Shown: positions 40,201 through 48,969, counted from the stretch's first letter. The stretch is DNA of 64,000 bases from Caballeronia sordidicola (GCF_001544455.2 NZ_FCOC02000001.1:434001-498000); one strand, 5' to 3'. Translations and numbers: made by a program. Notes: generated from the letters alone by a model not told the origin.

Positions 40201-40597
40201 TCCGGCGCGCGAGTTCATAGCGCATGGAATCGTCGGCGGCGTCCAGATACGCGTGCAACCGCGACGAACGCTCGGGCGCGGCCTCCGCCATTGCACCAAG
40301 CAGCCGGAAGCAGCGCCACACCAGCCGGTCTGGCGCGAAAGGCGAATGCTCGGGCACGGGCAGCACACCGCCGATTCGCGCCCACAGCCACTGCGCCAGA
40401 TAGCACAGGTCCACGTTCGCGCAAATCCCGAAACGCGTCGCCATGTCGAGCTCCAGCCGCCGCCGCACCGCGGCGCTCGGCACGATGACGGTCTGGCTTG
40501 CGAAGGGATCGCCGTCATTCAGCGCGAATGCGGCAACGTCGTCCAGCAACGCCTGAGACAGCGTTTCATGACGGTTCGAATAGAAAAGTTCGAGCAT
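37217..40597 (-). CDS. recC: exodeoxyribonuclease V subunit gamma, RecC
   Basis: A 1126-residue subunit that recognises Chi and holds the complex together (1122 in E. coli). The start MLELFYSNRHETLSQALLDD is the characteristic RecC N-terminus, with AGGA before the ATG; the open frame extends 45 codons further upstream but without family support. Landmarks are YLAQWLWARIG near residue 75, LPPEDAEPIAFDDFERFW, and HPARAILRDRLG near residue 845. It is the first gene of recC-recB-recD-arfB on the minus strand. The promoter should lie in the 276 bp shared with the divergent FUSC gene. Confidence 0.95.
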   Translation of the reverse strand: MLELFYSNRHETLSQALLDDVAAFALNDGDPFASQTVIVPSAAVRRRLELDMATRFGICANVDLCYLAQWLWARIGGVLPVPEHSPFAPDRLVWRCFRLLGAMAEAAPERSSRLHAYLDAADDSMRYELARRIATVFDHYLTYRPEWLLHWQAGGSILAAAGGALEANGPRLPNASAIQREDERWQAELWRALLADLAQDTGARDPTPPAYKFLTESPKLDLDAVMKAEWPERVSVFALPTMPPLHIALLRELSRWIDVRVYAINPCREFWFDIVSEARVEQLELAGKLDFQQVGHPLLAEWGRQTQAQLHMLHELTESAASREASHFEHNATPTWLAHVQNAILDLGEPAAPDHALEPGIEIHVCHSLSRQLEVLHDRLLGWFDQIEGLQPSDVLVAFPDLAAAGPLIDGVFGTSPAGAAGERRRIPYRITGLPPSQANPVARVLLEWLALPERSVGAPELIEWLRVDAVAARYGIDSVALETAQTWLAAAGARRGLAPSAVSGADVPAARHTFSDALTRLFLGYALPDGGAPVDEWLPVEGANGSDSELLGRLTRFIDDIDAFAESVAISRTPSAWTQTLLEALTQFFDAGLPFADSVADVRATLDSLMLSMNEGAAETEISADVLRTALADALDDAARGGVPWGGVTFSSLTSLRGLPYRVICLLGMDDGMLPSLARADEFDLMASFGKLGDRQRRDDERNLFLDLLLSARDRLMIAYTGRSIRDNATLPPAALIDELLDHLAETVAGKSASPKELEAARRRFVFEHPLQPFAPEYFSAPLFTYEPERAELARTLALGRTEPAVRFFSVPLPPEDAEPIAFDDFERFWRHPARAILRDRLGIALFDAETELGDTEPFELEYPGRSALADRVLPSLLALTPDGESRALERARRVARASPEMPGGATGGVWQSREIGALHSLANRVRIATGEGAARLPYSLDIKPRWPNAELFGRHDSALQADALQPIQLHGTLNLLTDEGQIIYRYDVPRARDYLSAWLAHLAYCAVLPDGPRRTVWHGRGAQSSGFELTPVADPCSHLATLTALYRAGRRLPLRFFPKTAWTWVAESESKAQGVWISDRTRGESDDPALRIAFRGAELRLDETFATLARVVFEPLMQHVRSEA

Positions 40598-40873
40598 GGA
40601 TCCTGCTAGTTCAGCGTGAAAGGCAACGGCTCGTTCGGCAAAAGCCAGGGACGTGTCGCGAGGTGAAACGACAGGATAGCAAAGGCCGTTCTCCGCGACG
40701 ATTCGGCTGAATGGCCTAGGTTTCGATGCCACCGAGTTGGGTTAGACTCGAAGCCACAATGAAGCCGGGCCGAGCGCCAAGTGGCATACCGGCACTACAC
40801 CGGGCCGCATCCACGTCATGAACTTACCCGATTGACACCACTGAAACGGCCCGGGCAGCAAAATAGGAAGTCG

Positions 40874-43366
40874 ATGCGTTACTCGCTAGAAATCAGAAAA
40901 TTTATTTATAGCCAGTATTTTTTCGGCGGCTTGCGTATCGCGCTGGGCGTCTCGCTGCCGGCCGTCATCATGCTGACCGTTTTTCACAATCGAGAACTCG
41001 GGTTCACGATTGCGACCGGCGCATTGGGCGCGTGCGTGGTGGACATGCCGGGTCCGCTGAAGTACAAGCACAACGAGATGCTGGCGTGCACGGTGATCGG
41101 ATTTTTATCGGCGCTTGCCACGGGCATCGCGAGCGCGAATGTGGTGACGCTCTGGCTGACCGTCGTGCCGCTCACGTTTGTGTTGTCGCTGATCGTGGTG
41201 TACGGAAACCGCTGGCCGCAGATCAGCTTCGCCACGCTCTTCATGATGATCGTGACGCTGGAAGATCATTTCACGCCGATGCAGGCGCTCATCAATGCTT
41301 CGTGGATTCTGGTCGGCGGCCTCTGGTACACGTACTGGGCCACGCTTGTCAGCCGCTGGCTGGTCTATCGGATCGAGCGGCAGGCGCTCGCAGAAAGCGT
41401 CTTCAGTTGCGCCGAGTATCTGCTCGCGCGCGCGGACTTCTACGATCTCGACGCCAACATTGACGAGTGTTATAGAAAGCTGATCGAAAAGCAGATTCTC
41501 GCGGTCGAACGCCAGGACGCGGCGCGCGACATCGTGCTGCGCAACCTGCCGAAACTGCGCAGCGGCAAGCTCGATCCGCGCCGCGCAATGCTCTTCAACC
41601 TGTTCATCAACGTGGTGGATCTGCACGAAATGTTCGTGGGCGCACACACCGATTATCCGCTGGTGCGCAACACGTTCGGCGGCGCGGACATCCTGATCTT
41701 CTACCGCGACCTCATGCGCAAATCCGCGCTCGATCTCGAAGACATTGGTCTTGCTGTGCTTCAGAACCGTCCGGCGCGCCCGAAAATCAACGTGAAGGCG
41801 GAATTGCGCGCAATCGAATATGAGCTTGACCAGATGCGCAAGCATGAGGTGCCGCAGAAAAATCCCGAGGCGTACTCAGCGGTGTCGTCGGCATTCAGAC
41901 GGCTCTGGAGCGCAACTCGCCTCATCGACAAGATGCGGCGTCATACACGGCACGATCCCGGCATCACGGAAACCGAGATCCGGGTCGATCCCAAACTGTC
42001 ACGCTTCGTGTCGAGCCGGCGCGTGCCGTTCATGCAGATTTTCTCGAACCTGACCATGTCGTCGCCGAGCTTTCGCCATGCGCTGCGTGTGACGATTGCT
42101 GTTGGCATCGGCTTCTGGATCGGGCGGCTGCTGCCGCTGACCAACGCGTACTGGATCGTGATGACCACCGTCATCATTCTCAAGCCGGGTTATTCGCTGA
42201 CCAAACAGCGCAATGCCCAGCGGATCGTCGGCACGGCCATTGGATGCACGGCCTGCGTCGGGCTGATTTTCGCGGTGAAGGACCCACATGTGCTGCTCGT
42301 GGCCATGTTCGCGTGCATGGTGATGAGCTATAGCCTGCTGCTCTTCAACTACACAGCGAGCGTTGTGTTCACGTCGGCCTATGTGCTGCTGATGCTGCAT
42401 TTGCTCGCGCCGGGCGGGATGCGCCTGATCGGTGAACGTGCAATCGATACCGCCGTGGGCTGCGCCATCGCCATTGCCGCGAGCCACCTGTTCCCGTACT
42501 GGGAATACCGGCTGATGGGCAAGCAGGTGCACGACATGATCGGCGCAATGCGCAACTACCTCGAAGCAAGCTGGTGGTGGACCGGGAAGCCTGCGGCGCA
42601 AGCGGAACTAAAGAGCGCGGCGAATGGAGCGAATGCACCTCTTTTCGCCGATGCCAATGCGGCCACTGCCGAAGCAAGCACTACGGCGCTGGCAAGGGCA
42701 GCGGTGCCGGCTTTGGCATTGACCGAGCAGGATGGCAGTGCGTCAATGACCGCGCCCGCAAACGAAGCGGGCGCCACTGCAACGGCCACCTCCAAAACCA
42801 AACCGGTTAGCGGCGAAAGCACCGCCGCGACTGCTCAATCGGGTGCGTCGGCGGCAGCGGCCGAGGCTGCGTCCGCTCTCGACAGCGATTTCCGCTACCG
42901 GCTTGCACGCAAGAACGTGCACATCGCGTTCGCGAATCTTGGACAGGCGTTTCAACGCATGATGCTCGAACCGAAAGCGCAGCAGAAATTTGTTCCCGAG
43001 CTAAATGACCTGCTCGTGCGCAGCCATGTGCTTGCGTCCCAGATCACGGCCGCGGGGCCGCTACTGCAATCCGTGGGGAAATCCGCGGCGGGCCACGCCG
43101 CGCAACCGGTTCAACGGGCACTGACCGTGATTCGCGACAATCTGACACAGGCGCAAGAAGGCGTACCCGCGCCCGAGGATCAAGCGGAGCAATCGAAGCA
43201 ACTGACGGTCGAACTGGATTCAATGGTAGTTGGCGCGGAACGGGCAGAAGATATTCCGTTTGACGCCGTGCAGGACCTGAAGCTGCTTGCTCACCAGTGC
43301 AAGCAAATGCTGACGGCGTCGTTTCTGATTCGCAAGAACGCGAGCCTCATCAATTTGCCCGAATGA
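40874..43366 (+). CDS. FUSC-family inner-membrane transporter (YccS-like)
   Basis: An 830-residue protein with two membrane blocks, each followed by a cytosolic part, as in the FUSC/aromatic-acid-exporter group. Block 1 lies at about residues 20-170 (GFTIATGALGACVVDMPGPL); block 2 at about 395-550, with RIVGTAIGCTACVGL, the conserved turn of the second half. From about residue 580 to 670 there is an Ala/Thr/Ser-rich low-complexity insert before the final domain resumes at DFRYRLARKNVHIAFANL. AGGAAG precedes the ATG of MRYSLEIRKF. Relatives export aromatic acids or form efflux partners with adaptor proteins; none is encoded here. Confidence 0.85.
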   Translation: MRYSLEIRKFIYSQYFFGGLRIALGVSLPAVIMLTVFHNRELGFTIATGALGACVVDMPGPLKYKHNEMLACTVIGFLSALATGIASANVVTLWLTVVPLTFVLSLIVVYGNRWPQISFATLFMMIVTLEDHFTPMQALINASWILVGGLWYTYWATLVSRWLVYRIERQALAESVFSCAEYLLARADFYDLDANIDECYRKLIEKQILAVERQDAARDIVLRNLPKLRSGKLDPRRAMLFNLFINVVDLHEMFVGAHTDYPLVRNTFGGADILIFYRDLMRKSALDLEDIGLAVLQNRPARPKINVKAELRAIEYELDQMRKHEVPQKNPEAYSAVSSAFRRLWSATRLIDKMRRHTRHDPGITETEIRVDPKLSRFVSSRRVPFMQIFSNLTMSSPSFRHALRVTIAVGIGFWIGRLLPLTNAYWIVMTTVIILKPGYSLTKQRNAQRIVGTAIGCTACVGLIFAVKDPHVLLVAMFACMVMSYSLLLFNYTASVVFTSAYVLLMLHLLAPGGMRLIGERAIDTAVGCAIAIAASHLFPYWEYRLMGKQVHDMIGAMRNYLEASWWWTGKPAAQAELKSAANGANAPLFADANAATAEASTTALARAAVPALALTEQDGSASMTAPANEAGATATATSKTKPVSGESTAATAQSGASAAAAEAASALDSDFRYRLARKNVHIAFANLGQAFQRMMLEPKAQQKFVPELNDLLVRSHVLASQITAAGPLLQSVGKSAAGHAAQPVQRALTVIRDNLTQAQEGVPAPEDQAEQSKQLTVELDSMVVGAERAEDIPFDAVQDLKLLAHQCKQMLTASFLIRKNASLINLPE

Positions 43367-43382
43367 CCCGCGGACAACGCAT

Positions 43383-43586
43383 TTATTGCGACGCGCCCGT
43401 GGCGGGCACGGCGGGCACTGTTGTACTGGACGCCGGCGTTGCGTTCTCGTGCTCGTAGTCGCGTTTTTCACGGATCGCGTTGAAAAACAGCGTCCCGATC
43501 ACGAGCAGCACTACGACCACAATAAGAATGCTGATCGCGAATGTGGGATTCCTGCGCTTCGGGCCGTGGCGGCGGTCATCGGTCAT
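43383..43586 (-). CDS. 67-residue putative membrane protein
   Basis: A small protein: a basic start (MTDDRRHGPKRRNPTF), one strong helix (AISILIVVVVLLVIGTLFF), then a charged and Thr/Pro/Ala-rich tail. No family is recognised. The frame continues 47 codons upstream to a TTG that overlaps the lrp end, so the start is uncertain; I prefer the ATG because the residues after it look like a standard single-pass protein. It is convergent with the FUSC gene. Confidence 0.55.
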   Translation of the reverse strand: MTDDRRHGPKRRNPTFAISILIVVVVLLVIGTLFFNAIREKRDYEHENATPASSTTVPAVPATGASQ

Positions 43587-43707
43587 GAAAATCGAGGCTC
43601 TGGTGGTTTGGACGAAGCGCACGATCTTACCCGAGGCTGATTTCAGATGGATTGCGGCGCCCGCGCCATAAATCTCATAAAACCGGGCCCACAGTGCCGG
43701 CGCCCAG

Positions 43708-44184
43708 TCAATTACCGGTAAGTCCAAGCGGCGGCCTGACGGGCAGCGCGGTGGAATATTTGATCTGTTCCATCGCGAAACTCGAACTCACGTCATATAG
43801 CGGAATGGCTCGAATCAAGGACTTGTATACGCGGTCATAGTCATCGATATCCGACACCACCACGCGCATCAGGTAGTCCGTTTCCCCGCTCATCCTATAC
43901 ACCTCGACCACCTCGGGAATATCCCGCACGGCGCGCGTGAATTCTTCTGCCCAGGTCTGCGTATGCTGGTTGGTTTTCACCGCGACGAACACCGTGGTTC
44001 CCACGCCCAGCTTGCGCGGATCGCACAAGGCGACCTGCGCGCGTATCACGCCTGCCTCCTTCAGCCGCTGAACGCGTTTCCAGCATGGCGTCTGCGAGAG
44101 ATTCACCCGCGTCGCCAATTCCGCGATGGGCATGGTGACATCCTCTTGCAGCAGTTCCAGCAACTTGCGATCGATAAGGTCCAT
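43708..44184 (-). CDS. Lrp/AsnC-family transcriptional regulator
   Basis: A 158-residue regulator. The N-terminal winged helix (residues 1-60) reads DLIDRKLLELLQEDVTMPIA, then ELATRVNLSQTPCWKRVQRL, with RLKEAGVI closing it. The RAM ligand domain (about 68-150) contains VEVYRMSGETDYLMRVVVSD, whose Gly-x-x-Asp region binds amino acids in relatives. It is divergent from a cysteine-dioxygenase-like gene. An Lrp-type box lies 18 bp before its own ATG, suggesting autoregulation and control of the neighbour. DecR/CuyR-type Lrp proteins respond to cysteine, so a cysteine link is plausible but inferred. Confidence 0.92.
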   Translation of the reverse strand: MDLIDRKLLELLQEDVTMPIAELATRVNLSQTPCWKRVQRLKEAGVIRAQVALCDPRKLGVGTTVFVAVKTNQHTQTWAEEFTRAVRDIPEVVEVYRMSGETDYLMRVVVSDIDDYDRVYKSLIRAIPLYDVSSSFAMEQIKYSTALPVRPPLGLTGN

Positions 44185-44201
44185 GCCTAGAGCCGCCCTT
44201 G

Positions 44202-44216
44202 TAGGAAATTATTCTA
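44202..44216. promoter_or_regulatory. candidate Lrp operator
   Basis: TAGGAAATTATTCTA matches the E. coli Lrp consensus YAGHAWATTWTDCTR at 14 of 15 positions; only the fourth base differs. It lies 18 bp before the lrp start and 115 bp before the divergent dioxygenase start. A TATAAA at 44270-44275 could be the -10 of the dioxygenase promoter. Confidence 0.65.
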
Positions 44217-44330
44217 CTTTTGCCCAACTTCACGAAATTATATGGAAACTTTTTTCACGAGCAAACCGGTATAAATAAGCTTCCGACGAATGCAGATTTA
44301 CTGCCCCTTATCCCGACCGGATCTCGCGCC

Positions 44331-44876
44331 ATGCCTCTTATTCCCGACATCGTCAACATGGAATCGCCGCTCACGCAGTTGTCTCATGCGCTCGACGCCG
44401 CGTGCCACCTCGATCCAGCATCACCGCACTTCATGCGTCACGTTCGCGCGGCACTCACGAAGTTATCCGTGGAGCCGGGGCTCTTATCGGCCGCGCAACG
44501 TCAAAGCAGCGTCGACGGCTACACGCGGCATCTGCTGTTCGCCGATCCGCTTGGCCGCTACGCCGTCGCCGCCCTCGTGTGGCGCGCCGGGCAGATGAGT
44601 CCGGTACATGGCCATCACACCTGGTGTGCCTACACGGTGGTCGAAGGAACATTGACCGAAACGCTGTTCTCATGGGACGCCGACGCACACCGCGCCGTCG
44701 AAACCCGCCAGCACGAGCGGGCTTGCGGAGCCGTTTCAGTAGTGGGAGCCGGACGCGGTGCGATTCATCGCTTGGGGAACGCATCGGCGGGTCGGACCGC
44801 CGTCTCCATTCATGTCTATGGCGTAACGGGCGCGCAAATCGCAACGCACGTGAACGACCTCTTGCAAGCTGCCTGA
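44331..44876 (+). CDS. cysteine dioxygenase-like cupin protein
   Basis: A 181-residue thiol dioxygenase-like cupin. The first cupin motif MSPVHGHHTWCAYTVVEG (near residues 92-110) supplies the iron ligands His-x-His; the second, IHRLGNAS followed by VSIHVYG (near 148-166), supplies the third His. This layout fits the cysteine dioxygenase / 3-mercaptopropionate dioxygenase family, which oxidises thiols to sulfinates with O2 and Fe(2+). The exact substrate is not decided by what I can see. Start choice is between ATGs at 44331 and 44358; the first gives the more typical N-terminus. It is divergent from the Lrp-type regulator. Confidence 0.8.
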   Translation: MPLIPDIVNMESPLTQLSHALDAACHLDPASPHFMRHVRAALTKLSVEPGLLSAAQRQSSVDGYTRHLLFADPLGRYAVAALVWRAGQMSPVHGHHTWCAYTVVEGTLTETLFSWDADAHRAVETRQHERACGAVSVVGAGRGAIHRLGNASAGRTAVSIHVYGVTGAQIATHVNDLLQAA

Positions 44877-44891
44877 GAAGCTGCCTGAGCG

Positions 44892-47486
44892 CTACGCTTT
44901 CCCCGGCGCCGACGCAGTCGGAATCTGCGGCGGAACCTGCACGGACTGATCCGTTGCCGGCGGCGCGGGCTGAGGCTCGTGCGAAATATCACGGGCCTCC
45001 GAGACGGCGCTGCGAACGGCTGGGGAGACTGGCGGCATCGGCGCGAAATCCTTCACCTCGTCCAGTTCCTCCCACGGCGCGTCCTTGCCCGACGATTCCT
45101 TCGATACCCGCAACTGCATCTGCGGCACCGGGACATCCATCCCGATCTCGTCCATCTTCCGTTTGACCCTGACATTGAACGCCCGTGCGACGCTCCATTG
45201 CTTCAGCGGCAGTGTCTTGATCTGCCCCTTCACGACCATCCAGTTGGGATCGAAACGATCGAGTCCCCACACTTCGATTGGGCCGAGCATCTCGCGTCTG
45301 TAGCGAAAATCTGCTTTCAGCTCCGCGCCCACTTCGCGGATCATCTGCGTCACCTGGTCCACATCAGCCGAGAAAGGCACCCGCACTTCGAACACGGCAT
45401 AGGCGAAATCACGCGACAGGTTCTTGACGATCTTGATCTGCGAAAACGGAATGGCGTGAATGGCGCCCTGCCCGTCACGCAGGCGCACCGTCCGGATGGT
45501 CAGCGTCTCCACCACGCCGGCGTGGCCGCCATCGACTTCAATGGAATCCCCCACGGAAATGGTGTCTTCGATGATGATGAAAAGCCCCGTAATCAGGTCG
45601 GCGACCAGCGACTGTGCGCCAAACCCCACGGCCAGGCCGATCACGCCCGCGCCCGCAAGCAAGGGCGTCACGTTCAATCCGAGATTTGCGGCCGTCACAA
45701 TGGCGGCCGTAGTCAGCAGCGCGACAAACACCACGTTACGTATCAGCGGCAGCATGGTGCGCGCGCGCATGCTTGGCCCTCGCCCCTTGCCGCGCGGCGC
45801 GTTGGGATTGAGCGCCTCCTGAATCCCGGTGTCGATGATGATCCATACCAGCCACGAGACAAAAATGGTCAGCAGGATGGCGCTGACGGCATGCGTGATG
45901 CCGCGCGCGGCAACACTTTCCTCGGCCAGGTTCGCGAGCGAAAATCCCCAGAGATGCGACCACAACTCGAGAAACGCCAGCCAGATAAACAGCACCAAAA
46001 GCCGGCCGAAATACCTGACGAGCCGCCGCACATAGGCGGATTGCCGGCGCGTCTTGCGTTCAGGCAGCTTAGTGACGTGCAATACGATTGCGCTGAGAAA
46101 CAAGCCGATCACGAGCAGCCCGGCGCTCGCAATATCGAGTTGCAGCACGTTTTCAGATGTACCAATGCCCGCCAGCGTCCCGACCACGGACACAGCGACA
46201 AGCAGCAACATGGGCAGATGCCATAGCGAACCGAACACCTCGAACGTTTCGGTCGCGGCCTTGTGACGGCTGCGCTGCTCGTAGGAACGGCTGCGGATCA
46301 GATGAGCGACGGGCCGCTGGAACGCCAGCGCGAAGTAACCAACCAGAATAGCGGCGCACATGTTAGATACCGTCGAAATCAGCGCGGATAGATTCGTGCC
46401 GAGCTGCTGCGCGACATCGTAGTTGGCGGCTGCGTCCCCGAGCGCACCGAGCGTGCCAATCACAAACAACAACCGGCGCGCATGGACAATCAGCACATTG
46501 ACCGCCACCCGGCGATGCGCCGAGCCAAACAGCGAAAACATGATCAGGCAGATCGACGAGAAAATCGCGCCCGCGACAATCGCGTAAGCCGCGACCATCG
46601 CGAGCGTGCGGCCGAGCGAAACCGGCATCATCCGCACGAAAGTGAGCGCCGCGACGAACGCGAACAAATACGGCCCGACCCGGCGCAACGTGAAAATCAA
46701 CAACTCCCGGGTGCTGGGATTGGGATGCAGCCCGAAATGAAAGTTGTAGCGGGCGTGGATGCGCCGCTGAAGGTACACGAGCAGGAAGGCGCACGCGCCC
46801 CAGCCAGCCAGCGTCAGAAAATAGTTGAGCAAAGTCCGGCCAAACGGCTCGCGGCTTTGACCCGAGACGATCGTGAACAATTCGTTGCCGGCGGCATTCA
46901 AACGGCCGCCCCAGTAGTTGAGCGGCGTGTGGCCGCGGCTGATATCGGCTTCGATGTTCGACAAACCCGACGCGATCGCACCGAGCAGCCCCGTTTTGGG
47001 CGTGATGGCCGCCACCACGGAGGACGCAGCCGTACTGGAACTTGCCGCCGATGACTCCACCGCCGCGCTCGCGTCCGCAGCGCTTGCCGCTGGTGTGGAC
47101 CCATCGGCGGTCGTGGCCGCGACCGGAGGCAGCGTACCCGACTCGGCATCGCGCTTCGCGTCGCGGAGTTTCTTCAACTGAGCAACGAGCGCGGTGCGCT
47201 GGCGGTCGCTATCGAGTGCGGAAATCACCGTGTCGAGCGAGCGCGTCAGATCCGCATTGGTCGCGGGAGTCGTGGGAGTCGCGGGCGTGTCGGACGCCCC
47301 GGACGTGAATGCGGGAACGGCCGCCGCGTCGGACGCCGCCTTAGGCGTGATCAATTCCTGAAAAGATGGCAATGCAAGCGCCGGCGGCGCCGCATAGGCA
47401 TCGAGCGTAAAACCTGTGAGGGCTGCAAAAACCGCTGCAGCAAAGACCAGCGCGCCAGCGAGCGCCCGGATTCGGCTTGGCTTCAT
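44892..47486 (-). CDS. large MscS-family mechanosensitive channel protein
   Basis: An 864-residue channel. A signal peptide (MKPSRIRALAGALVF... DAYAAP) is followed by an Ala/Thr/Ser-rich periplasmic region to about residue 200, then about ten hydrophobic segments. The pore region is typical MscS: NLGLNVTPLLAGAGVIGLAV, then GFGAQSLVADLITGLFIIIE, near residues 600-642. The beta domain follows (SVGDSIEVDGGHAGVVETLT) and the C-terminal domain ends near 800, with a Pro/Ala-rich tail. Large MscS paralogues release solutes on membrane tension or act in envelope stress. The frame extends 77 codons upstream, but the signal peptide fixes the start. Confidence 0.9.
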   Translation of the reverse strand: MKPSRIRALAGALVFAAAVFAALTGFTLDAYAAPPALALPSFQELITPKAASDAAAVPAFTSGASDTPATPTTPATNADLTRSLDTVISALDSDRQRTALVAQLKKLRDAKRDAESGTLPPVAATTADGSTPAASAADASAAVESSAASSSTAASSVVAAITPKTGLLGAIASGLSNIEADISRGHTPLNYWGGRLNAAGNELFTIVSGQSREPFGRTLLNYFLTLAGWGACAFLLVYLQRRIHARYNFHFGLHPNPSTRELLIFTLRRVGPYLFAFVAALTFVRMMPVSLGRTLAMVAAYAIVAGAIFSSICLIMFSLFGSAHRRVAVNVLIVHARRLLFVIGTLGALGDAAANYDVAQQLGTNLSALISTVSNMCAAILVGYFALAFQRPVAHLIRSRSYEQRSRHKAATETFEVFGSLWHLPMLLLVAVSVVGTLAGIGTSENVLQLDIASAGLLVIGLFLSAIVLHVTKLPERKTRRQSAYVRRLVRYFGRLLVLFIWLAFLELWSHLWGFSLANLAEESVAARGITHAVSAILLTIFVSWLVWIIIDTGIQEALNPNAPRGKGRGPSMRARTMLPLIRNVVFVALLTTAAIVTAANLGLNVTPLLAGAGVIGLAVGFGAQSLVADLITGLFIIIEDTISVGDSIEVDGGHAGVVETLTIRTVRLRDGQGAIHAIPFSQIKIVKNLSRDFAYAVFEVRVPFSADVDQVTQMIREVGAELKADFRYRREMLGPIEVWGLDRFDPNWMVVKGQIKTLPLKQWSVARAFNVRVKRKMDEIGMDVPVPQMQLRVSKESSGKDAPWEELDEVKDFAPMPPVSPAVRSAVSEARDISHEPQPAPPATDQSVQVPPQIPTASAPGKA

Positions 47487-47608
47487 GGCGGTATGGAATG
47501 TGTAAAAGACCGCCAGTTTAGCCGCTGCGCCGAAATTATCTTTAGACGAAACGGTCAGGCGCGTAACGAAATGTTGCGATGACAACCGTTGCAAGCCGAA
47601 GCTTGCCG

Positions 47609-48100
47609 TCACTTGTCCATGTCGGCGCGTGCGTTTCCCGGATCGGATGAAGCGGCCGGCGCGCTGGACACTCCGCTCGCCGCGCCCTGGGACCCGGGCG
47701 TCCCGCTTGCCGACCACGCCTGGAGTCTGCGCCCCGCCGATTGCAAACCCGCGCCGGTATCGCTGGCGGCATTGGCGATCGCCGCGTTTGTCGCGCTTGC
47801 CGCGCCGACCAGATTGGCTCGCGCCGTGGCCGCCACGCCGCTCGCCGACAGATCCGGCAACGTGCCCGCCGACTGGATATTCTGCTGAGCCGATTGCTTG
47901 ACCGAATCGACGTGCTGTCCGACAAAGTTGGCTGCCTGATCGAATTTCTGGCCGGCCTGGCTCGCGGCGTTATTCCATCCGCCCATGGCCTGGCCTGCCG
48001 CCGCGTCGTGTTTTTCGCATGCGGCAAGAAACCCGATCACGACAATCGCGCCTGCCAGCCGGTTCATTCGTTTAATTCGTTTGGTCTGCATTGCGGTCAT
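47609..48100 (-). CDS. Ala/Ser/Gln-rich putative lipoprotein
   Basis: A 163-residue protein with a leader ending FLAAC (Cys28). The mature part contains AGQKFDQAANFVGQHVDSVK and similar amphipathic segments, then an Ala-rich stretch and a Ser/Gly/Pro tail. I recognise no domain; such sequences occur in exported helical or lea-like proteins. GATGAGAA precedes the ATG; an in-frame ATG 3 codons later and another 11 codons later are alternatives. It lies 122 bp upstream of the MscS gene on the same strand. Confidence 0.7.
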   Translation of the reverse strand: MTAMQTKRIKRMNRLAGAIVVIGFLAACEKHDAAAGQAMGGWNNAASQAGQKFDQAANFVGQHVDSVKQSAQQNIQSAGTLPDLSASGVAATARANLVGAASATNAAIANAASDTGAGLQSAGRRLQAWSASGTPGSQGAASGVSSAPAASSDPGNARADMDK

Positions 48101-48386
48101 TTCTCATCTTCCCTCATCTTCCTTCAGGGACGTGCGTTTTGCAGCGCGTCCAGTTTCCATTCTTCACCGGTCCAGAAATCCAGCCGCCTACGCCGTACAA
48201 ATAATAACCGCCGCTGCTCGCCGCTTCCTCTCCACGACCTGCCGTTAGCCGTTTGGCCAAGTTTTCAGACGTCCCGTCGCTCGCAATCTTAACAATTCGA
48301 CCCGATTTCAGACGCTTCTGATTCATTTCATGTGCGGCTCTTTCTATAGTGCGGACCACTCTTGATTTCCATTGCGAAGTGTCGTC

Positions 48387-48692
48387 ATGATCCTCATGAA
48401 CTTGCTGGTCGCCCTGATCGCCGGACTGATTCTTTTTGAACCGTTTACCCGCGCGCCTGTCTCCCGTTCTGTGCGCTTTACGGGGCATCGCAACCGCGCG
48501 AAACGCGCCTTTTTCCAGGCCGGGGCGGCCTTGTTCGCGGCGCTGATCATCGCGACCAGCGAGCCGTCGCCGGAGCATGTGTCGCCAGTCCTGGTCCTGA
48601 GCAGTTCTGCATTGCTCGCAATAGCGGGGCTTTATTGGGCTTGGCGCGGAACGCGCTTGCTCAAACCAGGCAAGATGTTCTCGGCGCATTGA
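48387..48692 (+). CDS. 101-residue putative inner-membrane protein
   Basis: A small hydrophobic protein with helices at about residues 2-18, 45-60 and 72-90 (VLVLSSSALLAIAGLYWAWR). Charged loops (RSVRFTGHRNRAKR) separate them. No family recognised. ATGs at 48387 and 48396 compete; both follow a weak Shine-Dalgarno sequence. It is divergent from the Ala-rich lipoprotein gene. Confidence 0.6.
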   Translation: MILMNLLVALIAGLILFEPFTRAPVSRSVRFTGHRNRAKRAFFQAGAALFAALIIATSEPSPEHVSPVLVLSSSALLAIAGLYWAWRGTRLLKPGKMFSAH

Positions 48693-48936
48693 CAAGTCGC
48701 GCAGCGCAGATCGCGCAGTACTCCGTATTTTGAAAGGCCGCATGGGTTAGAGATCAACCCTCACCGGGTGATTTCGGGACAACAGTCGACGCTCAGAAGT
48801 TCACTGGAAAATACTAAACAATCGTCGACTCCGTTAGACCGAAAAAATAGGATGACGTACTGAATTTCCGGTCTGCGAGTATCTGGATCGAACGTTGTAG
48901 TCCGGCTACAGCGCTGCATGAGCATATGACACGGAT

Positions 48937-48969
48937 AAAAAAAAAGGCGCTACGTTGCCGTAGCGCCTT
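48937..48969 (-). terminator. strong Rho-independent terminator on the minus strand
   Basis: Minus-strand AAGGCGCTACG and CGTAGCGCCTT pair over a 4-base loop and run into nine consecutive T. The plus strand has no T run, so it works only for minus-strand transcription, where no protein gene precedes it. Confidence 0.85.

Noticed and set aside
48114..48743. Minus-strand frame of 209 codons
   Set aside because: It overlaps the small membrane-protein gene on the plus strand and the upstream region of the Ala-rich lipoprotein gene; composition is Arg/Gly-rich without features.
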